NCBI GenBank assembly: GCA_948470475.1
Contig: OX419338.1
Coordinates: 32,544,382-32,608,381 of the forward strand
Origin: Galaxea fascicularis
Taxonomy: Eukaryota; Cnidaria; Anthozoa; Scleractinia; Euphylliidae
Direction: 5' to 3'
DNA length: 64,000 bases
The position numbers were made by a program, and so were the translations under genes. The first letter of the stretch is position 1; each line of letters starts with the position of its first letter. Below, piece after piece: positions 55,884-64,000 of the stretch. Below the pieces are notes generated by a model. That model did no database searches. It saw nothing but the letters and a program-made list of their open reading frames with translations, and was not told where the DNA came from.

Positions 55884-58800
55884 TGCGATTCCATACAGTG
55901 CGTTAATTCCATTTATATCATCCTGATGCATCCTAGGTCTTCCTGATTTTGCCAAGGGCCACATTACCGATCCCCTTACTTTAGAGTGCATAAGACCCAA
56001 GGAGTGGCCTATCTCATGTGTAGCCGTGTACAGGAGCCCTATTGTCCTCTTCCTATTCCACCACCAGCCACTTGTACCTCCCAGCTCAGTAAAGGTCTCA
56101 CTTTCATCAAAGTGAATTCTTCCTCGTCTTTTAAAATTTCGTAGTGGAAAAAACGCATGCGCAATTACTCTTCCTACGCCATCGAATGGGATAGGACAGC
56201 GACCTTCATTGGGAATTCCAGCATGACGCCATGAACCAAAACTGAAAGAGAGACGCTATATTAATCTTTTAAAATCCTACCTCTTTTTAGATCTTACCTC
56301 TTACAAAAAGAAATTCCCAGCAGCGTTTTATAATGTTATTTTGCAATCTTATGAATTATTATATATAACCAGCTCCTGATATAACACTTTTGTATGTAGC
56401 TCTTTTATTTCTATAATCCTAGAAATTTTTATAATTTTCCTCTTGTAGTAATAAGTATTGTATTAAATAAATTTTCATGTTATTTCATGTGGTTTTAAAC
56501 GGAATTACGACTCACTTTTTGTAACTTATCCCATTTTATTGCAGTAAATGATGTTGTTGTCTTACCTCAATTTCATATCGGCTTTTAGACTGTCATTGGT
56601 TCGAGTGAAATTTAGCGTCGGACAGATATCACTCCAATACTTAAAAGCCCTGGCAATGATTTGGGATTGGACAGAACGTTTTAAATCGGCTCCATAAGCC
56701 AGGTAATACGTCAGGTTTGTTTTATCCCATATTCCTCTTGTTGCGTATCTTTTCACTCGCACACCCTGCTCGTTGTTTACATCCGGGTCTCCACAGCGCG
56801 GCTTGTTCATTACTTCCAAGGTCTCGTCGTCTAGCTCGCCTGTTACAGTGAGACCAAAGAATCTCTGGAAGTCTTCGATGGCTAATGTTGTGTTGGAGGT
56901 GGTAGTATTGGTAGGCGAGACGTAGTGATAATGCTTTAGGTATTCCTGCAATCAGAATGACGTATTTGAATGGGGTCTGGACACTTAAGAGCTCCTCTCT
57001 GTAAATTTCGAGAATTCGGCGACAGAAACGAAAATTCGAATTTCTCTTCATTTGACCCAAAAGACCCTTTTAGTGAACTCTTCTCAAAAATAGTTTTCAA
57101 AAGTTCCAGCGATTTATTATTTTGGCAAAAATCAGGAATGTGCGGGATCGGCCTCAACGTGCCCGAGATCCTGAGAAAATTTATGGAAATTAGTCTATTT
57201 TCAAATCGCTAGTACAAGACAAGCAAAACATTTCTTCCATTGACGTTTTCACAGTTAATTCTCCATCCTTTGAAGTTACTTTTAAGCTACATTTTATCTC
57301 CATCTAAGCTTTCTTTGCTCCCTGTCGACACGCGTAAAGTATACAATGTTTGTGACTCTGTTTATACACTGAATTTTGACATATTTCAAAACACAAGAAC
57401 ATCCCTAGTATACGAAATTAAAGAACGTAAATAGCTCTCACCAAAGGAAAATACTTCTCGTTCAACACACTAAAAGGTTTAATTTGGCCCGTGAATAAAG
57501 GTCAGTACTGAAAGGGTCTTTTGGATCAAATAAAGAGAATTCTCGAAATTTACAGATAGGAGCTCGTAACGTCCTTATAAATAAGACGAGGGAGAAAGTG
57601 CTTCCTTTCTAGCTAGGAAAATCTGCAAATGCTTTGACTGTCTAGACTTCTCGGTAGCCGTTGTGTGACGTACCACGTTAAATGAATGACTCACACACTG
57701 TTAAAAAGGGAACGGAGACCCTGGCGTGATGGTGTACTGTCACTTCTTCTGTTCTATCAATTATCCTGCGAATCCTTCAAGTTAATCGGCAAAGATTGTA
57801 AACTGTGCGGCTGACATTTGCGCCTATAACGCAGTGTAGCAAAGTACCCACAAATTGTCCATCATGATCAAGTGGAAAAGTACTTGAAAGTGATAGATTC
57901 TAGTTAACTGCTTCTGACATTAGAGTTCAACTACTAATGACCTTCCTCATACCATTATGTTATTTATCAATATATCCTGATATTTTATTGTTTTCACACT
58001 TGCTTCAAAAGGTTACTACTACGGTTTGTTATTCAAAAGGCGTATTGGTTGCGTTGCAATTTGAAGAGCAGATAAAGGTACTCGCATAATTTAGCATATT
58101 TAACCAGCTCAGGATAACGATTCACCAGAGTTTGATTTTCAGGTGAGGTTAAACTCGACCGAAGCTATATGGGATGTGGCTAAATAAACCAAGCGAAAAA
58201 AAAAAAAGGATAAACAGAATAAGCGTAAGTGGGAAGAACTGCCCTTAAGAAGGACTAAAAATGAATCGTGATCATTTTCTTGATAAAACGAGTTTATTTG
58301 ACGCAGATTTAGCTGTTATACATATCCTTCACCATTAATGATCGATAAACAACTTCCTTGGGCTGAAATCTCTTTCATCGACGCGCGAACTACTGATAAA
58401 CACTCGAGATTAGCTCTTCTATATTGAACATTTTGAATAGTCTGCACGTTTATTTCATTGTAACTAAGGAACGAAATAAACACGATGTTAAGCTACAAAT
58501 ACAGTCTTATGGATCCCCTGACTGATTATTTTTCTACTGAGTATGCGAACTTAATCCTGGTCACACATTGTATCCTATAAAGCCATCACTTAAAGGAGAA
58601 TATAAAGAGTTGATAAAAAAACAAAAAAACAAAACAAAACAAAACAAATAAAACGATTGACAAGTTATCGAAGAGGCCGGTGCTGAATAAGGAAGGAATC
58701 TCGTGTAGAAAGCATGGTCCGTTTGTCTTTGGTCTTTATCTGACCTTGTCCGTTAACGAAAAAAGTTTGAACAAAGAGCCCTTCTGTGAAACGTTATGAA

Positions 58801-59979
58801 CCAGCTCATCCATACTCTGTTTCATTCTTACATGTTTGAAAGTTCGCTGAATCTAGGAAGATACAGAACTGCGTGCCTGTGGCACTAGACGGCTGTTACA
58901 GGTTAAAAAGCATCACTGACAGCTGTCAAAGACTCCAGCGTATATTTAACACAATAAGTCTAGACAGATAAAACAGCTTTGGACTTTTTATGCAGTATAG
59001 AAAATAAACCGGCGGTCAAGCTTATTCGTGTACAGTTAGGTTTGGTGAATTTGAAAAGCCACGTAATGAATAAGCGAGCTAGGCTGTAATTTGGATATTA
59101 CTATCGTCAGATCTTCTTTAATTTCAAACAGATGATCATGCTACCAGGAAAATAGTTGTAAATTGGCTACGCTAACTTATGATTACCGGGCATAAAATCA
59201 GAAACCCTAACTGTTAGAGCGCGGCTTGAAACTGAAAGAGTAACTCAAGGTGATGCATTTTTAACGTACAATAAATATAATTGGCAAATATTGAATACCG
59301 ACTTCCCGAAAGTGAAATATGTCTAATACTCAAAATTACAGAATTTCTCAAAAAATAGTCATGGCATGATCACGATCAAATTTCTAATGAAATGGGCCGT
59401 CTTATTTAAACAAAGCCGATTAGTAATTGATAAGGGGTAAATTCATTTGTTTAGTTCATAGTTCGTTTAATTAATCATGATTGAACAATGGACACCGCGC
59501 CTTATAATCGCCAGAAGCTTTAATGTTTGGTCTAAAGCATTAAATAGAAAACCAAACATGAGCCTAAATTTTCTTCTCAAATTACTCTCAAACAAAATAT
59601 AATATTTTTCGTTTGTATTGCGTTTTGTGTTAGGCTCTTTCCTGCTTTGTTGGAGCTCAGTATTAACTATATTTTCACAAACTGGAATAGGTTCGTATAA
59701 CTAGCGTATAACTATCTTATCCCTAACAACGTCGATCCAAGATAACCATTTCGGCTACAGGATCAAAAACATTGGAATCCTTACACTCATGGTCATCGAA
59801 AGCCCGATCCTCTAAATGAACAACTGTGGAAAAATGAATGGCTATTGTGTAGGTTAGCTTACCATAGCAAATTCCTCGTCATCAGGATCTACTTCACCAA
59901 GAGAGCTTTCTATAAGCAGCAAGAAGATCACAATTGCGAGAAACCCGACTTGACCGAAACGCTTATTGTCGACAGGCAT
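55884..59979 (-). CDS. Secreted matrix metalloproteinase (M10A), at least three exons
   Basis: Joined from exon 1 59,863-59,979, exon 2 56,566-56,945 and exon 3 55,884-56,241 (117, 380 and 358 nt; phases agree; GT-AG at both introns). The 285 residues: signal peptide (VGFLAIVIFLLLIESSLG, to about 28), peptidoglycan-binding-like prodomain (about 40-85), cysteine switch PRCGDPD with Cys90, a furin-type site RVKR at 102-105, then the catalytic domain with AHAFFP, HFDESETFT, HEIGHSLGLMH (241-251, three zinc-binding His and Glu242) and Met-turn M259 in SVMWP. It ends NALYGIA at a perfect donor (GTAAGT). The furin site predicts activation in the secretory pathway, unlike MMPs cleaved outside the cell. 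No hemopexin repeat is seen downstream; a short last exon at about 55,042 or a truncated gene are alternatives. Confidence 0.9.
56979..57574. mobile_element. MITE in intron 1 of the metalloproteinase
   Basis: GGACACTTAAGAGCTCCTCT-CTGTAAATTTCGAGAATTC ... CAAAAGACCCTTTT on the left faces its complement at 57,509-57,574; the right arm lacks about 24 bases. No ORF. Confidence 0.75.
57575..59862. other. Rest of intron 1 of the metalloproteinase
   Basis: No gene or bounded element. AT-rich; an A-rich AAAAC tract at about 58,615. Confidence 0.5.
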
Positions 59980-60011
59980 TTTGAACTGAACTGAGTACTG
60001 ACTGCAGTCCT

Positions 60012-60019
60012 GTTATAAA
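60012..60019 (-). promoter_or_regulatory. TATA-like box of the metalloproteinase
   Basis: On the minus strand TTTATAAC lies about 35 bases before the ATG at 59,979, followed by GTACTCAGTTCAGTTC, which fits an initiator. This implies a 5' leader only a few bases long, so the call is tentative. Confidence 0.3.
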
Positions 60020-62020
60020 TTTAATGGAAATTGTGATATTCCATATATTACTCAGTTTTCGTTTCAAAGATAACATCGAAAATATTACTCAAATATGAAT
60101 AATACTAGAAGTACTTCATCATATTAGACCTCAAAGAAGAACTTTCCCGGTTGTGTATTCGTTCGTTTGCTTCGCATCATTTTCGAAGTTGAGAGATTGA
60201 TGGCACTCTCAAGCTAAAAGGGGAAGACAGTCAGTCATGACTGTAAATTATATACTGTATCTTTCCCCATACAAAAAACAGGAAACTGAGAGGAGATATC
60301 AGGATGTGGTTTAACTAACACTGAATGAATAAAGGGGATAGTTTCTAAAGAAACTGTGGGGAAGTAGTACCCAAAAATTTGGTATTACCAACAGAGTTGA
60401 TAGTGTAAATTGACCACCGTACAGGGATTCTATTATCAACTCTGTTGATAATACCAAATTTTTGTGGTTTAAATAGTTGCATTACTGCGGTATTAATGAT
60501 CCGGCAATTTTCATGTATCTCCGCCCGCCTGATATTTGTAGTCGCAGTAGACTGGGTGTGTTCCTCAGTTGACATTTCTGTGCCGGCCAAAGAAAATATT
60601 GTACTTTTGATCTTCATGGGATATAAAAGAAGTGGGAGACAAAGGCTTGTTTGAATCGAAGTAGAAGTTGAAGTCAAACTCATTCATCAAGTCCATTACA
60701 TTCATCTCTTCTAGGCTTGTTTTCTTGTCGAATTGATTAATATATATGTTTTAAAGAATTGCTCACAGAGGCCAACATGCGATGCTATTCAAGGAAGTTA
60801 TCTCCTCTTCCGTTTCTGATTTGTCTTTCAGTTTGCACTTCAGTTTTCAGGATGGATTAACTTAGCAAATTTTTGGTCGCGAGTTCATCGGCAATCGAGC
60901 GGAGACACGCTTCAAAAATAGGAGGAGCTTAGAAATATCCGTACATCGTTGAATACCCGAATATAGAAACAGTCATCAGTGATGAAAGGGGCATGAAATT
61001 GTATACCATGTCGAATTAGCGGAGGTTCGAAATAACCACTTCAGCAAAAACTACCCCAAATATATGCTGGTACCCCTTTCGCCTCGTGTGCCACTTGTGC
61101 GTTCAACGGTTTTTTTGAGGGACACATTGCAGGAACATAAATCGAATTTCGACAAAAATGGCTACTTTACACGATAGGGCCTGTCCCCGCGACTTGTTCC
61201 AGGAACTAGTGGCAGGCACTTGTCAAAGGTTTTGAACGTTTTGGTGGGTCAAATGTTGAATGACTTAAAGGCGCGTTGAAAATTATTTTAAATTGGTTTA
61301 AGCTTTCACAAACATCGCTTCTTTGTTTGAGCCCCAATTCTTTTGTCATGATATTTGAATATGAGAGTAACCTTTACACCACATTGTTTTCGGCTTCAAC
61401 ATTTACCGCGCATTCGCTTGAATGTTACTTTCGTTATCTGATTCAGTCAGTGATAAAATGTTTAAATCTTTTAAACGGGCCGACTGGCTATTCCTCTGGC
61501 AAAATTGTACAAGAGAATCAGAAATGCTGGATAAAAATCAACGATAATTTCCTGCAACTATCATGAGTTTTAGCACTCTTTTAACTTACAATTTCTCTTT
61601 TGAGTTCAAAAGCAATTTTAACACAATATCATCAGTGCATTTCATAATACACTTGGTGAAATTTCAAAGGAACTGTGTTCAAAGCAACCTTTAATTATTA
61701 CCTTCTTAATCGATGTTATTATATGGCAACGATAGTAATAGCGATTTGATTGGGTGCTGAGCGGGCCGGATATCCTTAGAACGCCCGCGGGTTAGACCTT
61801 CTAAAATTATGAATGACGAGGAACTATAATAGAATGAGTTGGCATCGATGCAATTGATAGTACCCCTCATCTGATTTATCGCCCTCTCTCAGAACCTCAG
61901 CCCTGTCCGTGGCTGAGAAACACTCGTGCCGGTACTTTCACGCTGGTATGCAAGCAGTGGAAGAAAAGAATAGCTCATTAGGCTTGTTATTTTTTAATAA
62001 ATGCTCACAATTAGGATTTG
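60020..62020. other. Non-coding interval with one hairpin
   Basis: No supported gene. Short open frames (for example at 61,276) show no family features. Confidence 0.4.
60372..60464. repeat. Hairpin with ~31-bp arms; retroelement-like motif in the loop
   Basis: CAAAAATTTGGTATTACCAA-CAGAGTTGATA faces its complement (60,432-60,464). The loop contains AATTGACCACCGTACAGGGA-TTCT, which also occurs at 21,443-21,466 in the same orientation. Confidence 0.75.
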
Positions 62021-62529
62021 CAGGGGCACAAAACGACCAATTTGTTGAAAAATGTATTATTATACCCCAGTTAATAAAACTAAATGTTATTCAGGCATTT
62101 TCAGGTCTTTTTTAATATTGCTGGGAAAAAAAATATCTGTTCCTTTTTGCCAGCAAGACACACAAGATATTTCCCAGCCAGCTAGATAAAATTGGTTGGT
62201 TTCCCAGCCAGGTGCGAATTGAGCACCCTGCACGACAACAAAAAAGACAATTTCATAGCTCGTAAGACAAAATGGCCGTGCCAAAAGGCCTCCAATCAAG
62301 CCTTCATTGGGGGGGGGGGGGGGGGGGGGGACAAAAATTTCTCAAAACAATCCACATTTCGCCAGCCAGCAACACTCACACTGCTAACACAATTCAGAAA
62401 TTACCTACCGAAACCATCAGCAGAAAGAAATTTCATAACCAACTCCGGGAAATAACTGATATTTTGCCAGCCAGCATAATACCTCGGGGGAACAGATAAA
62501 GTGAGGAACAGATTCGTTTTGTGCCCCTG
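62021..62529 (-). mobile_element. MITE with 16-bp inverted termini, copy 2
   Basis: Opposite-orientation copy of 22,706-23,217. Same CAGGGGCACAAAACGA termini; GATTTG flanks both ends (62,015-62,020 and 62,530-62,535), a second example of a 6-bp target duplication. The homopolymer tract inside is about 22 bases of G here, against about 14 of C in copy 1. Confidence 0.9.
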
Positions 62530-62629
62530 GATTTGAAAGACTGGTTTCAGTTTCGTGCGTATTTTTGAACTGTTCTTCTCATTATCATTAAGTGATTCTC
62601 AGAAGCATATAAGAAACGGGTTATACGAA

Positions 62630-62760
62630 TTCACACTATTTACCTCGTCCGTTCGGTCATTACAGGGAAATCTGAGACCTCGGCCTTGGTATTCAACTGA
62701 ACGAAATACATCACGGCCTCAGTCTGAGATTTCTTGTAATATAATAAACACACTCTGGGT
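62630..62760. repeat. Diverged relative of the 13,313 palindrome
   Basis: TCGTCCGTTCGGTCATTACA-GGGAAATCTGAGACCTCGG faces CGGCCTCAGTCTGAGATTTC, then TATAATAAACAC, parallel to parts of 13,313-13,470. Decayed. Confidence 0.5.
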
Positions 62761-63308
62761 TAAAATGAAGTATATAAAAATCCTTTTGAAACAGATTTTT
62801 AAAAATTCGTTTAGCGAGTTATGTCAACCGTGTATTTAATAGGCAAGTCTTCAAACTGAAGTGGCAATCATTTTCTGGTCGTGGCTTTGCTTTAAGAGGA
62901 TACATCGACTGATTGAACAAAACGCAAAGACGAAAACCTGGGGGCTAGTGAGTACAGATTCCCTTTCCCCTTTCCCCTTTCCTGTTAGACTTGACTCTCC
63001 TTCTAGAAAATTGATATTGTCTTCTATTATATTATTTTTATTCTTGTCACGACTTTCACGGCCGACTGGCGCCCGATCTTTTTGGTTAAAGTGTTCTTTC
63101 AGGTCGTTTAACCCTTTACCTCCCAAGATCTGATTATCAGTTCTCCTCTCTAGCTGCTATGCAATTCCTTTTACATCAGTTAAGAGAATTTGGGGTTATA
63201 TCCAGGCGTTAAAAAGAATTAAAAAAAAAAAAGGCAGTAAGGTGAAGAAATTGCCAATACTTTGAAAAAGTTGCTTCAGTCGTTTCTCATGCATGACGTA
63301 GAAAGATT

Positions 63309-63355
63309 TTATTTTTAATGAGTATCCGGCGCCGCCGGATACTCATTAAAAATAA
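63309..63355. repeat. Perfect 47-bp palindrome
   Basis: 23-bp arms (TTATTTTTAATGAGTATCCG-GCG) with a single-base loop (C63332). Perfect through GC-rich and AT-rich parts alike. No larger repeat around it. Confidence 0.9.
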
Positions 63356-64000
63356 GTGGAAGCTCTCAATCTCTACTCCACGTCACTTGGTAGATTCTTA
63401 ACTACATTCACTCTCTTTATCTCGTTTAGTACAAAGCTCGTATGAATGGTTAGCTTTAGCAGACCTAACTGTCGGAAATTCGTCAAAAATGTAAAACGTA
63501 CGTATATATTAGCCCCTCGTTTGCGTCTTCCGCCTGGAGTACTTCAGAGGGACGAGTCACCAGATTTGTTTTCAATGAATATCGGAAATCTGCTAGTGTT
63601 TCTGACCTACTTATATTAGTTGCCTGGAGTGCATGTCGCTGCAAGTTCTCAGAAATCGGTTTTGCTTTCATTTGCTTACAGTAAAAACTATAATCTAGTG
63701 TGTCTCGGTTCTCAGTTGACCTTTCCTTAAATGTCATACCGACATGCCTTGCACTAGAAAGTCACATAATCTGTCCTAAATAGGCACCTCCAATCATCCT
63801 GCTAGCTCCCCGCGACATTCTAATTTGGAACAATCCTCCGTGAGAAGATGTCAACGCCAAATCTTTAGCATGTATAGGAGTTGAGGCAATAAATACAGAT
63901 TGGGAAACATTCGGACCTAAAACAGCAAAAATCCCCGTGATATCGCTAGCGCTCATTTACATATAGATATATATATAGACCTAAACATTTTCTAATCCGT
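63356..64000. other. Window edge, no gene recognised
   Basis: Short minus-strand open frames at 63,483-63,956 have no family features. A gene extending past the edge cannot be excluded. Confidence 0.4.

Noticed and set aside
55773..56000. Metalloproteinase ending at the stop at 55,773
   Set aside because: The extra residues read through a perfect GTAAGT donor into a foldback element, so they are most likely intron.
1..64000. CRISPR arrays, bacterial operons, riboswitches
   Set aside because: None seen; gene structure and repeats are eukaryotic.

Overview
This is a eukaryotic, animal-type window: AT-rich, with long non-coding stretches, spliced and single-exon genes, and many decayed mobile elements. 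The gene set fits a cnidarian, most likely an anthozoan such as a stony coral: two intronless rhodopsin-class GPCRs, a matrix metalloproteinase, a Penelope-like retroelement, tRNA-derived SINEs and dense families of foldback/MITE elements. The species assignment is inference; no rRNA or mitochondrial marker is present.

Layout. 0.5-1.1 kb: one unidentified coding exon (minus). 1.77-3.66 kb: a ~1.8 kb segment repeated in direct orientation at 15.82-17.53 kb. 5.1-7.4 kb: a small gene family (papain-fold/LRAT-like by inference) as a head-to-head pair plus a third 5' remnant; each copy has a different lesion. 8.2-9.7 kb: a tRNA-derived SINE, a loopless 148-bp palindrome and a LINE 3' end. 11.8-12.8 kb: GPCR 1 (minus). 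22.7-23.8 kb: a MITE with clean ends and a Crypton-like element remnant. 24.1-25.4 kb: a (TA)n-bounded array of three tRNA-Val-like units, one inverted. 26.2-28.4 kb: a decayed Penelope-like element (minus). 32.9-33.6 kb: a 246-residue orphan ORF. 43.1-45.1 kb: a MITE, a second Crypton-like remnant and GPCR 2 (minus). 51-54.7 kb: a MITE, a decayed RecQ-type helicase fragment and nested DNA transposons. 55.9-60.0 kb: a secreted, furin-type matrix metalloproteinase (minus, three confident exons). 62.0-62.5 kb: an inverted second copy of the 22.7 kb MITE.

The functional genes look independent of one another: two orphan receptors of one paralogous group 31 kb apart on the same strand, and a secreted metalloproteinase. 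Much of the remaining recognisable sequence comes from transposons. The best-supported transposon calls are the 694-bp element at 52,677 (19-bp inverted termini, 9-bp target duplication) and the ~510-bp family at 22,706 and 62,021 (16-bp inverted termini, 6-bp target duplication at both sites). All calls are from reading the sequence; no database search was run.
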